Shown: positions 35,932 to 46,035, numbered from the stretch's first letter. The stretch is 64,000 bases of DNA from Haloferax mucosum ATCC BAA-1512 (GCF_000337815.1 NZ_AOLN01000006.1:248001-312000), one strand, 5' to 3'. Numbers and translations are program-made. Notes: a model not told the origin generated them from the letters alone.

Positions 35932-37128
35932 ATGCCGAATCGACGCCAACTACTCTCTCGTAGCGCAGGACTGATCGCAGTCGGGCTGGCTGGCTGTCTC
36001 GGAAACGACGGCGGCTCGAACACATCCACGGCGACCGACGCAGAGACGAAGACGGCCGAATCGACGCAGGCGACGGCTTCAGAGACCGAGGAGGCGCTCG
36101 AACCGTACACCGTGACAGTGGAGCCGAATCCGTCGCACACGTTCGAGGAAGTGCCGGAGACGTACGCGACGATTCCGAGCGTCTGGATGGACATCGGGAT
36201 GGCCCTCGGCAAACAGCCGTCGGCGACGGCGAGTCTCGAACGCGCGCCGCTGAAATTCTACGAGTTGCTCCCGGACGTCACCTTCGACGAAAGCGAGATT
36301 ACGAAGCTCGCAGACGGGTCGGAGTCGGGCTTCGACAAGGAGAACTTCTACGCGGCGAACTGCGACGTACACCTCATCGACCGGCGGATGTTGATGTTCT
36401 ACGCGAACTGGGACGAGTCCGACCTCGACGAGATTACGACCGGGGTCGGCCCGTTCCTCGGGTCGTCGATTCGGTTCGCTTCGACTTCGGTGACCGACAG
36501 CGAACCATACTACGACCTCTACGGGGCGTTCGAGAAGGCGGCGACGATATTCCAGCGACAGGACCGCTTCGAGGCGTGGCAGTCGTTCCACGACGAGTTC
36601 ATGTCGAAAATCACGGCCGAACTCCCACCGGAAGAAGAGCGACCGACCGTCGCCGCAATCTGGCGCGGCGTCAACCCCGACTCCGGACAGTTCCGCGTCG
36701 CACCGCTCCACCCGCTCCAGAACAACACCCTCACCTACCGCCGTCTCGGGATGAAAGACGCGTTCGCGGGCAACACGCCGGACGGTCCGATTGGATACGA
36801 AGAACTGCTGGACGTCGACCCAGACTACATCGGCGCTGTCGGCGGACTCACGTCACAGACCCACGACGAGTTCGTCAACACGGTCGTCGAACCGTTCGAA
36901 GCCAACGAGAACGGCAAGAAACTGACGGCCGTCCAAGAAGGGAATCTCGTCCGCACCGGCGGGCAGTTCATGGGTCCCATCGTGGACCTCTTTGCAACCG
37001 AAGCGCTCGCAAAGATGGTCTACCCCGAGACGTTCGGTGAGTGGCCGGGGTCGTCCGCCGACATCCCCGAATCGGAGCGCCTCTTCGACCGGCAACGGGT
37101 CTCGGACCTCGTTAACGGGAACGTCTAA
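35932..37128 (+). CDS. Iron-siderophore ABC transporter substrate-binding lipoprotein
   Basis: 398 residues. A twin-Arg/lipobox N-terminus (MPNRRQLLSRSAGLIAVGLA then GC, Cys22) predicts Tat export and lipid anchoring. A Thr/Ser/Glu linker (about 25-60) leads to a periplasmic-binding-protein type 2/FepB-like domain (about 65-390) with the long central helix of this class (about 225-260). The permease gene follows after 6 bp. An iron box in the promoter supports ferric-siderophore uptake. No ATP-binding subunit is encoded in the window, so it must be supplied from elsewhere. Heme or cobalamin cannot be excluded. Confidence 0.85.
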   Translation: MPNRRQLLSRSAGLIAVGLAGCLGNDGGSNTSTATDAETKTAESTQATASETEEALEPYTVTVEPNPSHTFEEVPETYATIPSVWMDIGMALGKQPSATASLERAPLKFYELLPDVTFDESEITKLADGSESGFDKENFYAANCDVHLIDRRMLMFYANWDESDLDEITTGVGPFLGSSIRFASTSVTDSEPYYDLYGAFEKAATIFQRQDRFEAWQSFHDEFMSKITAELPPEEERPTVAAIWRGVNPDSGQFRVAPLHPLQNNTLTYRRLGMKDAFAGNTPDGPIGYEELLDVDPDYIGAVGGLTSQTHDEFVNTVVEPFEANENGKKLTAVQEGNLVRTGGQFMGPIVDLFATEALAKMVYPETFGEWPGSSADIPESERLFDRQRVSDLVNGNV

Positions 37129-37134
37129 TCGTCG

Positions 37135-38247
37135 ATGACGGAGGTGTCCGACGCGTCGGCCGAAGAGGGACTCGACGCGGGAGAGCGGTACGCCGATTCG
37201 AAGCTCGCCGTGGTCATCCTCGGGAGCCTCGGGGTACTGCTGACCGCGGCGCTCCTGCAGGTGAGCTTCGGGGCGTATCCGCTGTCGCTGGCCGAAGCGT
37301 GGCGGACGGTCTTCGACCCGACGCTTTTGTTCAACCGCGAGGTGTGGGAAGCGTTCCTGCTCGGCGAAGCGATTCCGGGGTGGCTCTCGCGGCAACAGCT
37401 CATCGTCTGGAATATCCGACTGCCGCGCATCTTCGTCGGTATCCTCGTCGGCGCGAACCTCGCCGTCTCGGGCGCGATATTCCAGATTATCACGCGAAAC
37501 GAACTCGCAAGCCCCTACATTCTCGGCGTGAGCGACGGCGCGGGGTTGGTCGTCCTGCTCACGCTTACGGCCTTCAGCAGTCTGCAGGCCTACATGCCCG
37601 TCCTCGCCGCGCTCGGTGGTGGTGCCGCGTTCCTGCTTGTCTACCTCATCGCGTGGAAAAACGGGACGAGTCCGGTTCGGCTCGTCCTCGCGGGGGTCGT
37701 CGTCGGGACCGTCTTTGGCTCCGTCCAGCGGGCGCTGTTCTTCTTTATCGATAACCTCAGCGTCGTCATGTCGGCCCAGACGTGGCTGTCGGGGTCGCTT
37801 CTCGGAACCGACTGGGCGCAGGTCCGCATCGCGCTTCCGTTTACGATACTTGCGATGGTGCTGGCGTTCGCCGTGACGAGAGAACTGGACGTGCTTCTAC
37901 TCGGCGAAGAGACCGCGAGTTCACTCGGGATGCCCGTCGAAAAAGTCCGGTTCGCGGTCGCCGGAATTGCGATTCTCTCGACTGCCGCCGCAATCGCGGT
38001 CGCCGGTCTCGTCGGGTTCGTCGGTCTCATCGTCCCGCACATGGTTCGGAACGTCCTCGGCGGCGATTCGAAACGGCTCCTTGTGGGCTGTCTGTTCCTC
38101 GGTCCCGCGCTCCTCGTCGGTGCCGACGTCGGCGCGCGCCTCGCGCTCAGTCCGGTGCAACTCCCGGTCGGCATCATCACCGGTCTCGTCGGCGGGCCGT
38201 ACTTCCTCTATTTGATGCGGAAGCGCGAACGCGTCGGCGAGGTCTGA
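37135..38247 (+). CDS. FecCD/BtuC-type iron ABC transporter permease
   Basis: 370 residues with nine or ten membrane helices. Family marks are RLPRIFVGILVGANLAVSGA near 100 and GLVGFVGLIVPHMVRNVLGG near 300, the coupling region that contacts the ATPase. It follows the binding-protein gene by 6 bp and shares its iron-box promoter. It should form a homodimeric channel for an iron-siderophore (or, less likely, cobalamin) with an ATPase encoded elsewhere. No third gene follows; the next 290 bp is non-coding. Confidence 0.9.
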   Translation: MTEVSDASAEEGLDAGERYADSKLAVVILGSLGVLLTAALLQVSFGAYPLSLAEAWRTVFDPTLLFNREVWEAFLLGEAIPGWLSRQQLIVWNIRLPRIFVGILVGANLAVSGAIFQIITRNELASPYILGVSDGAGLVVLLTLTAFSSLQAYMPVLAALGGGAAFLLVYLIAWKNGTSPVRLVLAGVVVGTVFGSVQRALFFFIDNLSVVMSAQTWLSGSLLGTDWAQVRIALPFTILAMVLAFAVTRELDVLLLGEETASSLGMPVEKVRFAVAGIAILSTAAAIAVAGLVGFVGLIVPHMVRNVLGGDSKRLLVGCLFLGPALLVGADVGARLALSPVQLPVGIITGLVGGPYFLYLMRKRERVGEV

Positions 38248-38539
38248 ACGCGACGCGCGGCGACACTGTGGGCGGTCCACCGTTCCGTGGTCCCGGAACC
38301 CCGATGGATCGAGGCTCCGAGACTCCGAGGTCCCGAGGGCCGCCACGACCGACCGAGAGTCGCAGATTCACGTCAGTGTCCACGCGACCAAACGCTGTCC
38401 TGTAGTCTGCTGTGTCCCCAGTTGCGAACGCTACGATATACGACCAATATTCAACTATTATACATTACTCCCGACACAGACAATTTGCCACACTGAAAGG
38501 TTTGAGAGCTTTAATGTACAGTGTGCGAGAATATTGTAT

Positions 38540-38755
38540 ATGAACGGTGCAACTATTGACAACATAGAAACACTACTCGAAGGGGTGCTCGAAGAGACGG
38601 AGGACTCCGAAGTTCACTTCAAGATTCGGACGGCACTTCAGTTCCTGTCGGCGCTCAGAGTGCAGCATCAAGACGACCTCGAAATCGTCGAAGACGACGA
38701 GGAAATCGAGACCGACGTGTTCGAGAATCTCCGCGAGATGGGATACATCGAGTAG
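38540..38755 (+). CDS. Small acidic hypothetical protein
   Basis: 71 residues from the ATG at 38540 (MNGATIDNIETLLEGVLEET). Entirely helical by appearance, very acidic (EIVEDDEEIETDVFE), no Cys, no membrane span. The upstream 290 bp (38248-38539) is AT-rich from 38430 and holds its promoter and nothing else I can see. I do not recognise the family. Its composition and clean start after a TATA-like region suggest it is real. Confidence 0.65.
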   Translation: MNGATIDNIETLLEGVLEETEDSEVHFKIRTALQFLSALRVQHQDDLEIVEDDEEIETDVFENLREMGYIE

Positions 38756-38921
38756 CGGCGCTCGGTTCCTCGGTCCCCGTGTCAGCGATAGCAACACGCG
38801 TGATTTTGACGACGGCGTGGCCCGTCGAGACACCACCGCGAAGACGCGTCACGCGGGCGCACCGACGCCGCTGACGCCCCAATCACAGTCGATATGAGAC
38901 TACCGCGACACCATCGGAGGT

Positions 38922-39605
38922 ATGGTCGCGTTCGAATCGACGGAGCGAGAGGCAGTCTACAAGGCCATCCACACGCGTCGGGATATCAGACGGTTTTCCG
39001 ACGACGAACTCCCCGACGACGTGCTCGCGCGCCTGCTCGACGCCGCCCATCACGCGCCAAGCGTCGGGTTTTCGCAACCGTGGGACTTCGTCGTCGTCGA
39101 GGACGACGAGACGAAACGGGATATCGCCTCCATCGCAACGCGAGCGATTGCCGCCGCGCGCGAGGGGTACAGAGAGCCGCGAAAATCAGACTTCGGCGAG
39201 TTGAAATTGGAGGGCATCACCGACGCGCCGGTGAACATCTGCGTGACGTGCGACCCGACCCGAGACGCTCCCCACGTTCTCGGCCGCAACACGATGCAGG
39301 AGATGGACCGCTATTCGACGTGTCTCGCGGTCCAAAACCTCTGGTTAGCCGCCCGCGCCGAGGGCGTCGGCGTCGGCTGGGTCTCGTTTCTCTACCCACA
39401 CGAGGTCAGCGAGGTACTGGGTATTCCGCCGCACGTCCAGCCGATTGCCTACCTCTGTGTCGGCTATCCCGACGGCGGCTTTCCCGACGAACCGGTGCTT
39501 CAAAAACGAGGCTGGCGCGAGCGCATCGACGGTGGCGACCTCGTTCACTACGGAGGCTGGAATCGAGGTCGCGGTGCGGAACGCTCGACAGATGCGTCTC
39601 GATAG
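38922..39605 (+). CDS. bluB: 5,6-dimethylbenzimidazole synthase BluB
   Basis: 227 residues of the flavin nitroreductase fold. BluB marks include the N-terminal HTRRDIRRF (FMN phosphate contacts), APSVGFSQPWDF, the stretch GRNTMQEMDRYSTCLAVQNL and GVGVGWVSFL. BluB breaks down reduced FMN with O2 to make DMB, the lower ligand of cobalamin. No other cobalamin gene lies beside it; the upstream BtuC-like permease could import a corrinoid but has an iron box. A nitroreductase of different function is the alternative, but the BluB motifs make this unlikely. Confidence 0.9.
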   Translation: MVAFESTEREAVYKAIHTRRDIRRFSDDELPDDVLARLLDAAHHAPSVGFSQPWDFVVVEDDETKRDIASIATRAIAAAREGYREPRKSDFGELKLEGITDAPVNICVTCDPTRDAPHVLGRNTMQEMDRYSTCLAVQNLWLAARAEGVGVGWVSFLYPHEVSEVLGIPPHVQPIAYLCVGYPDGGFPDEPVLQKRGWRERIDGGDLVHYGGWNRGRGAERSTDASR

Positions 39606-39632
39606 CTGACGACAAACCGAAAGCGAGTCGCG

Positions 39633-42167
39633 TTAGCGACCGGTCGAAGAGTCGTACTCGGAGAGTCGCGTCGAAATCTGGTCGTCCATCTGCGTGAGCA
39701 CGCGGTCGAGGTCGCGTCCGTCGAAGAGTTCGGACAGTCCCTCGGAGATAATCGTTCGAGCGGTCGTAAACGGTCCGATGCGGGCACCGCGGGTGGCGGG
39801 CGAATCGGTGCTCTCGGCCAACTGCTCGAATGCGACCGCGAACTCGGGTTGTTCGTCGAACCAGCCGTCGCGGTCGAGGTGTCGTTTCGTCTGGCTGTGA
39901 ACCGGGAAGTACCCCGTCTGGCGGTGCCAACGGGCTTGCTGTTCCGGTTGCGTGAGCCACGCGAGGAACTCGCCCGCGGCGGCCTGTTCTCGGTTCGAAA
40001 CGTCGTCTGCGACCCACAGCGAGGCCCCGCCGACGACGACGCCCGAGCGAGACCCGGGTGCCGGGAGTTTGCCGACCTTGGCGGTAAAGCCGTTCGCGTC
40101 CGCGCCCTCGATGACCGACATCGTGCTCGAACTGGAGTCGATGAGCATCGCCGCTTTTCCGTCGAGGAACGCGTCCCGTGCCTCGCCGCGCGCCTCGACG
40201 CCGGGGTCGTACAGGAGACCGTTCTGTTCGAGGTCGCGCCACCACCCGAAGACGGTTCGCGCGGTCTCGCTGTCGAAGTTCGCCCGTTGTGCGGTGCCGC
40301 GGCGGCCGTTTTCGGCGTCGAAGAGACACTCGCCCGCGGCCGCGAACCACTGCTCGATGAACCAACTGTAGTTGGCCCACGTCGCCCCGTAGGGAGTCAC
40401 ACCGTTCGTCGTCAGTTCCGCCGCGACGCTCGTCACCTCGTCTAGCGTCTCCGGCGGCGAGTTCGGGTCGAGTCCGGCACGGCGGAACGCGTCCGCGTTG
40501 TAGTACAACACGGGATTAGACGCATTGAACGGCATCGACCAGAGCGTCCCGTCGTGGCGGTAGTAATTGGCGAGTTCGGGTACGAGCGAGTCCGCAGACG
40601 CGGTTCCGGGAAGCACCGATTCGACGGGTGTGAACTCGCCGCTGTCGAGCGCGCGCTGTGTACCGATTTCGTAGAGTTGCGCAATCGTCGGCGGCGTTCC
40701 GGACCGCGCGGCGGCGAGCGTCGCATCGAACGTCCCGCGGTAGTTCCCTTTCGCCGACGTCTCGACGCGGATGTCGTCGTGTTCGGCGTTGAATGTCGAG
40801 ACCAACGAATCCAGCAACATCGCCTTCGACCCCGACATGGCGTGCCAGAATCGGACGACCGTCTGGCCGGTTCGGGTCGTCGTCTCCGAATGTAACCGAT
40901 AGTCGTCGATGGTTTCTTGAAGCGCGTCTGCCTGCTCGGTGAGGCTATTGATTTTGGTCACCGCTTCTGACAGCGAGACGGTCTGTCTCCGAGCCGACCC
41001 CGCGACCTCGGTCGCTTGCGCGGCGGTTTCTTCGCTGATAGCGCCGACGTCGTCTGCCTGATTGACGACCTCTTGGGACGTCGCCGCCTGCGAATCCGTC
41101 GCGTCGCTAATCTCGTGGACGCTACTGTTGGTCTCGTGGATGTCCTCGACGACGCTATCGAGCGCGAGAAGCGCGTCTTGGATGGTCTCGCTTCCGTCTT
41201 CGATTCGGCGTTTCGTGTCCGTGATTTCATCGACCGTTTCGACCGACTGGGATTGGACCGCCTCGATTGTCGTCTCGATGTCGTCCGTCGCAGACTGCGT
41301 CTGCTCGGCGAGCGACTTGACTTCCTCTGCGACGACGGCGAATCCTTCGCCCGCCTCGCCGGCGCGGGCCGCCTCGATAGAGGCGTTGAGCGCGAGGATG
41401 TTCGTCTGTTCGGCGATGTCCGAAATCTTCGAGGCGATGCCCGTAATCTCCCGGATGTGCTGGTTGAGCGTCTCGACCTGTTCGACCGTCGCGTTGGTCT
41501 GTTCGCTGATTGCGTCGAGTTCTTCGATTGCGTTCTCGGCGGCCTGTTTTCCCTGCTCGCCCCGCGTGACCGCCTCGTCTGTCGAGTGTCTGATTTCGTC
41601 CGCGGACGCCGCGACCTCCTCAATCGTCGCCGACAAGTTTCGCATCTCGTCTGCGACTTCATCGACGCTGTTGCTCTGCTGTCGCGCGCCGGTTGCGATA
41701 TCATCGACCGATTCTGCGACCGTTCGACTCTCGGTCCGACTGTCTTCGACCGAGTCCGCGACGACCTCGGTCGATGCCGCGACCTGCTCTGCGAACGCAT
41801 CGACGTTGCGTATCGAAGCCTGCATCCCCTCGAACAGTTCGTTGAGTAGTCGCGCGTGGCGTTCGAGCGCGGGGTCCTCGGGGATATCGACGCGGACGGT
41901 CAGGTCGCCGTCGATACATCGGGCGACCGCGTCCGAGAGTTCGTCGAGTTGCGCTTTCGATGCACCACTCGTGGCGTGTTCGTGTGGCCCCCCGTCGCCC
42001 TCGCGCGCGAGGACAGTCTTACCGTCGTGTGGCAGAGACGCCGGTGGGCCGTCTGCTTCACCCCGCTTCGAGTCGTCCGTGTCCGACGTGTCGTTCGTGA
42101 CGAGTGCTGTTTCGAGGGCCGCCCGGACCGATGACAATTGGTGTCGAATTCGGTCGTCACTGTTCAT
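39633..42167 (-). CDS. Soluble chemotaxis transducer fused to a UgpB-like binding protein
   Basis: 844 residues, no signal peptide, no membrane span. Residues 1-70: variable acidic head. About 70-125: HAMP-like helices ([11 protein letters not shown]). About 125-430: MCP signalling coiled coil with the hairpin tip [20 protein letters not shown] (249-268) that binds CheA/CheW. About 435-840: a complete solute-binding protein of the UgpB class ([16 protein letters not shown] at 473-476, YEIGT at 499-503, [22 protein letters not shown]). Residues lining the glycerol-3-phosphate pocket in UgpB appear present. With both halves in the cytoplasm it could sense an internal metabolite. glpK lies 2.3 kb away. 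Divergent from a TBP gene. Confidence 0.88.
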   Translation of the reverse strand: MNSDDRIRHQLSSVRAALETALVTNDTSDTDDSKRGEADGPPASLPHDGKTVLAREGDGGPHEHATSGASKAQLDELSDAVARCIDGDLTVRVDIPEDPALERHARLLNELFEGMQASIRNVDAFAEQVAASTEVVADSVEDSRTESRTVAESVDDIATGARQQSNSVDEVADEMRNLSATIEEVAASADEIRHSTDEAVTRGEQGKQAAENAIEELDAISEQTNATVEQVETLNQHIREITGIASKISDIAEQTNILALNASIEAARAGEAGEGFAVVAEEVKSLAEQTQSATDDIETTIEAVQSQSVETVDEITDTKRRIEDGSETIQDALLALDSVVEDIHETNSSVHEISDATDSQAATSQEVVNQADDVGAISEETAAQATEVAGSARRQTVSLSEAVTKINSLTEQADALQETIDDYRLHSETTTRTGQTVVRFWHAMSGSKAMLLDSLVSTFNAEHDDIRVETSAKGNYRGTFDATLAAARSGTPPTIAQLYEIGTQRALDSGEFTPVESVLPGTASADSLVPELANYYRHDGTLWSMPFNASNPVLYYNADAFRRAGLDPNSPPETLDEVTSVAAELTTNGVTPYGATWANYSWFIEQWFAAAGECLFDAENGRRGTAQRANFDSETARTVFGWWRDLEQNGLLYDPGVEARGEARDAFLDGKAAMLIDSSSSTMSVIEGADANGFTAKVGKLPAPGSRSGVVVGGASLWVADDVSNREQAAAGEFLAWLTQPEQQARWHRQTGYFPVHSQTKRHLDRDGWFDEQPEFAVAFEQLAESTDSPATRGARIGPFTTARTIISEGLSELFDGRDLDRVLTQMDDQISTRLSEYDSSTGR

Positions 42168-42352
42168 TGTTGGGGTTCATTTATCACGGCTAATAACCAC
42201 TTGGAGCCAGGTATCAGAGTTGATATTAACTAGGTAGTGATACGAATGCTGTACCACTGCTCGCACACGACTTGACAATCGAACAGTATTTATACGGGGG
42301 TGGGGCGCGTCCGCTCGGGGATTCTTTAAGTAGTAGTATATAAAACAGAAGT

Positions 42353-42922
42353 ATGATGTCGCACGAAGCTCGTCTCGAGTCTCTTGAGATTCAGAACGTC
42401 GTCGCCTCCACGGCCGTCGGTCAGGAGTTAGACCTCGAATCGCTTTCGATGGACCTCGTCGGCGCGGACTACGACCCGGACAACTTCCCCGGACTCGTCT
42501 ACCGGACACAGGACCCGAAAGCGGCAAGTCTCATCTTCCGCTCCGGCAAAATCGTCTGCACCGGCGCGAGCAGCGTCGATGACGTTGACCGCGCGCTCGA
42601 ACAGGTCTTCGGAGAGCTGAGTAAGCTCGGAATCCCGACTGACGACCGCGAAGAAGCAACGATTCAGAACATCGTGTCGAGCGCCGACCTCGGAACGACG
42701 CTCAACCTGAACGCGCTCGCTATCGGACTTGGTCTCGAAGACGTGGAGTACGAACCCGAGCAGTTCCCCGGTCTCGTCTACCGAATCGAAGACCCGAGCG
42801 TCGTCGTTCTGATGTTCGGCTCCGGTAAAATCGTTATCACGGGTGCGAAGCAGGTCGAACACGCGCGCGAAGCGATTAACGTCGTCACCGACGAAATCGA
42901 CGCGCTCGGCCTGCTCGGCTAA
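42353..42922 (+). CDS. tbp: TATA-binding protein (TBP)
   Basis: 189 residues (an ATG one codon later, 42356, is equally possible). Two imperfect TBP repeats (about 8-92 and 100-184), each with the PDNFPGLVYR / PEQFPGLVYR core and the SGKIV strand that inserts into the DNA minor groove (FRSGKIVCTGA, FGSGKIVITGA). Haloarchaea carry several TBP and TFB paralogues; sequence alone does not say whether this is the main one. Its promoter has CTTTAAG at 42324-42330, correctly placed for a leaderless start, and a nearer TATATAAAAC at 42337-42346 that TBP itself might bind. Confidence 0.95.
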   Translation: MMSHEARLESLEIQNVVASTAVGQELDLESLSMDLVGADYDPDNFPGLVYRTQDPKAASLIFRSGKIVCTGASSVDDVDRALEQVFGELSKLGIPTDDREEATIQNIVSSADLGTTLNLNALAIGLGLEDVEYEPEQFPGLVYRIEDPSVVVLMFGSGKIVITGAKQVEHAREAINVVTDEIDALGLLG

Positions 42923-43000
42923 CTGCCGGTCAGTCCCACTCGAAAGGGAACGGCTGTGTAGCGAACGCGTCGCACGCGCGGTTTGGCGCGAATCAGATGG

Positions 43001-44020
43001 CTACGCCGAGGGGGTGGACACTCGAACCACCTGTTTTCCGATGTTGTCGCCGGCGAAGAGTCCAAGGAAGGCATCGGGCGCGTTCTCCAGTCCCTCGACG
43101 ACGGTCTCGCGGTGTTCGAGGTCGCCACGGGCAACCCACGTTGCGAGCCGCTCGCTCGCCTCGCCAAATCGCGTCGCGTAGTCGCCGACTAACAGCCCTT
43201 GTACCTTCGCGCGCGGAGCGATAAGCATGGGAAGCTTCCGCGGCCCCATCGGGACCTCCTCGTCGTTGTAGTGGGCGATCTGCCCGCAGACGGCCACGCG
43301 TGCGTCGAGATTCAGTTTCGTGAACACGGCGTCCGTAATCGGGCCGCCGACGTTGTCGAAGTACACGTCTACACCGTCCGGCGCGGCCTCGTCGAGCGCC
43401 GCGCGGTAGTCGTCTGTCGTCTTGTAGTTGATTGCGGCGTCGAAACCGAGGTCGTCGGTGAGCCAGTCGGTCTTTTCGTCCGAACCGGCGAAGCCGACGA
43501 CGCGACAGCCGTTCAGTTTGGCAATCTGGCCGACGACGGAGCCGACCGCTCCCGCCGCGCCGGAGACAACGACCGTGTCGCCGGGGGTCGGTTCGCCCAC
43601 GTCGAGGAGACCGAAGTACGCCGTTCGACCGGGCATACCGAGCACGCCGAGGTACGCGGGGAGGTCTGCCACTGTCGGGTCAACAGGAGCCACGTCGTCG
43701 GCGTCCATGACGCTGTAATCGGCCCACGTCCCTTCGCCGGTGACGAAATCACCGACGTCGTACTGCTCGCTTTCGCTCTCGACGACTTCGCCGACGACGC
43801 CGCCTTTCAGGACGTCGCCGACGTCCCACGGTTCGGCGTAGGATTCGGTGTCTCGCATGCGCCCGCGCATGTACGGGTCAACCGAGAGGTAGTTGACGCG
43901 CACGACCAGTTCGCCGGGGTTCGGTTCCGGTCGGTCGGTCTCTCGAAGGTCGAAACAATCTGCGTCCGGTTCGCCGGTCGGTCGCTCGGCGAAGTACCAC
44001 GTACGGTTCGTGTCTCGCAT
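43001..44020 (-). CDS. NADP-dependent MDR-family oxidoreductase
   Basis: 339 residues from the ATG at 44020 (MRDTNRTWYFAERPTGEPDA); longer in-frame starts run into non-coding DNA. It belongs to the zinc-free leukotriene-B4-dehydrogenase / curcumin-reductase branch of medium-chain dehydrogenases: LSVDPYMRGRM near 50, the cofactor loop VVSGAAGAVGSVVGQIAKL near 150, and VYFDNVGGPITDAV near 220. No catalytic zinc cysteines. It likely reduces an alkenal/enone or quinone with NADPH; the substrate is unknown. Monocistronic; the promoter lies in the 474-bp gap to glpK. Confidence 0.88.
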   Translation of the reverse strand: MRDTNRTWYFAERPTGEPDADCFDLRETDRPEPNPGELVVRVNYLSVDPYMRGRMRDTESYAEPWDVGDVLKGGVVGEVVESESEQYDVGDFVTGEGTWADYSVMDADDVAPVDPTVADLPAYLGVLGMPGRTAYFGLLDVGEPTPGDTVVVSGAAGAVGSVVGQIAKLNGCRVVGFAGSDEKTDWLTDDLGFDAAINYKTTDDYRAALDEAAPDGVDVYFDNVGGPITDAVFTKLNLDARVAVCGQIAHYNDEEVPMGPRKLPMLIAPRAKVQGLLVGDYATRFGEASERLATWVARGDLEHRETVVEGLENAPDAFLGLFAGDNIGKQVVRVSTPSA

Positions 44021-44494
44021 ACCGCCCTTCCGGGGGTCCCGTAAAAGGGCCTTCGGGCGGCGGCACGCCTTTCTGCCATTTGACAACTCAAGAGGCGTTT
44101 TCGAGCGTTGTAACCGTATGACGGCAGGAGTTCGACGGGCCGGTCGGAGGTGCGCTCGACCAAACGGCTGGAGACCCTCGTCATTAATGACTCTTCGAAT
44201 GTCACCGCCCGTAACTATCATAGTCAATCCAGTGACAGAGATTCGGTATCCAAACGAAATTTGATATCGAGTAAAGAAATTCTGTTGCATCACAAATGTT
44301 GTATTCGGCTTCGTAAGTCCTCTAAACTCGTTTCACGGGGTTATTTGTGCTCGCAAGTAGACGAGGCGGGACAACCCGTTAGTGGTCGAATTCGGTCCGT
44401 CGTTTGAACCGAAAGCAACGTTTATAATGAATCAATATATTGTTTACTAACGGAACCAGAGCATCCATAAAATATTGGTGCCAACATACTACAC
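44021..44494. other. Divergent intergenic region upstream of glpK
   Basis: 474 bp between divergent genes, AT-rich from about 44200. It holds a 10-bp perfect palindrome CAATATATTG (44433-44442) and the glpK promoter. I see no gene; frames across it are chance. Confidence 0.55.
44467..44484 (+). promoter_or_regulatory. glpK TATA box with TTGGTGCCAA palindrome
   Basis: ATAAAATATT (44467-44476) is 19-28 bp before the glpK ATG (44495). A TTGG-TG-CCAA inverted repeat (44475-44484) overlaps its downstream end, a position suited to a repressor. GlpR is a functional candidate only. Confidence 0.45.
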
Positions 44495-46033
44495 ATGGTA
44501 GACACATACGTCGGTTCGATCGACCAGGGAACGACCGGGACCCGGTTTATGGTCTTCGACCACAGCGGGCAGGTCGTCGGTAACGCCTACGAGAAACACG
44601 AGCAAATCTACCCGAACCCCGGCTGGGTCGAACACGACCCACTCGAAATCTGGGAAAACACCAAGGAGGTCATCACGGCCGGACTCGACGACGCCGGCAT
44701 CGACGCGGAGCAACTCGAAGCGCTCGGCATCACGAACCAGCGTGAGACCACCATCATCTGGGACAAAGAGACCGGCAAGCCGGTTCACAACGCGCTCGTC
44801 TGGCAGGACCGCCGGACGACCGAGCGCGTCGAAGAACTCCAAGAGGCCGACAAGGTCGAGTGGATCCGCGAGAAAACGGGTCTCGAAGCCGACGCGTACT
44901 TCTCTGCGACCAAGGCTGAGTGGCTCCTCGACAACGCGGAACCGCTCAAGCTCCAAAGCTCGCGCGGCGGCAACCTCCGCAGTCGGGCCGAGGAAGGCGA
45001 ACTCCTGATGGGGACCATCGACTGCTGGCTCATCTACAACCTGACCGGCAACCACATCACGGACGTTTCCAACGCCTCGCGGACGATGCTCTACAACATC
45101 GAGGACCTCGAATGGGACGACGAACTCCTCGACGAGTTCGACGTGCCGGAAGAGATGCTTCCGGAGGTTCGACCCTCGTCCGACGAGAACCTCTACGGAC
45201 ACACGGACGCCGACGGCTTCCTCGGCGCGGAAATTCCCGTCGCGGGCGCGCTCGGCGACCAGCAGGCCGCCCTGTTCGGCCAGACCTGTTTCGACAAAGG
45301 CGACGCGAAAAACACCTACGGCACGGGTTCGTTCTACCTGATGAACACCGGAACCGAAGCCGTCAGCTCCGACCACGGTCTGCTGACGACCATCGGCTTC
45401 CAGATGTCCGGTGAACCCGTCCAGTACGCCCTCGAAGGTTCGATCTTCATCACCGGCGCGGCTATCGAGTGGCTCGAAGACGTTGACCTCATCAACAACG
45501 CCGCACAGACCGCAGAACTCGCTCGCTCGGCGGGTTCGACCGACGGCGTCTACATGGTGCCCGCGTTCACCGGTCTCGGTGCCCCACACTGGGACGGTCG
45601 CGCGCGCGGCACAATCGTTGGTATGACCCGCGGCACGCGAAAGGAACACCTCGTCCGCGCGACGCTGGAATCCATCGCGTACCAGACCCGCGACGTTGCC
45701 GAGGCGATGGAAGCCGACTCCGGCGTCGAACTGACGTCGCTTCGCGTAGACGGCGGAGCGGTCAAGAACAACTTCCTCTGTCAGCTTCAGTCCGACATCA
45801 TCCAGACGGATATCGTTCGGCCGGAAGTCGATGAAACCACGGCGCTCGGGTCGGCCTACGCCGCCGGTCTCGCCGTCGGCTACTGGGATACGGTTGACGA
45901 ACTCCGGAAGAACTGGCAGGTTGACCACGAGTTCACGCCGGAAGCGGAGCCGCAGACGGTCGATAAGATGTACGACCGCTGGCACGACGCGGTCGAGCGG
46001 TCCCGCGACTGGGCACAGGAGGAGGCGGAATAA
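44495..46033 (+). CDS. glpK: Glycerol kinase GlpK
   Basis: 512 residues, full length for a FGGY kinase. Phosphate-binding loop DQGTTGTRFMVFD (10-22); ITNQRETTIIWD with the glycerol-contact region; catalytic Asp region in GALGDQQAALFGQ near 250; ATP-site GTGSFYL and GGAVKNNFLCQLQSDI near 425. It phosphorylates glycerol to sn-glycerol-3-phosphate, the entry step of glycerol use. The next gene starts 2 bp later. In H. volcanii glpK follows the gpdABC dehydrogenase genes; here those are absent and an MDR oxidoreductase is divergent instead. Confidence 0.97.
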   Translation: MVDTYVGSIDQGTTGTRFMVFDHSGQVVGNAYEKHEQIYPNPGWVEHDPLEIWENTKEVITAGLDDAGIDAEQLEALGITNQRETTIIWDKETGKPVHNALVWQDRRTTERVEELQEADKVEWIREKTGLEADAYFSATKAEWLLDNAEPLKLQSSRGGNLRSRAEEGELLMGTIDCWLIYNLTGNHITDVSNASRTMLYNIEDLEWDDELLDEFDVPEEMLPEVRPSSDENLYGHTDADGFLGAEIPVAGALGDQQAALFGQTCFDKGDAKNTYGTGSFYLMNTGTEAVSSDHGLLTTIGFQMSGEPVQYALEGSIFITGAAIEWLEDVDLINNAAQTAELARSAGSTDGVYMVPAFTGLGAPHWDGRARGTIVGMTRGTRKEHLVRATLESIAYQTRDVAEAMEADSGVELTSLRVDGGAVKNNFLCQLQSDIIQTDIVRPEVDETTALGSAYAAGLAVGYWDTVDELRKNWQVDHEFTPEAEPQTVDKMYDRWHDAVERSRDWAQEEAE

Positions 46034-46035
46034 CG

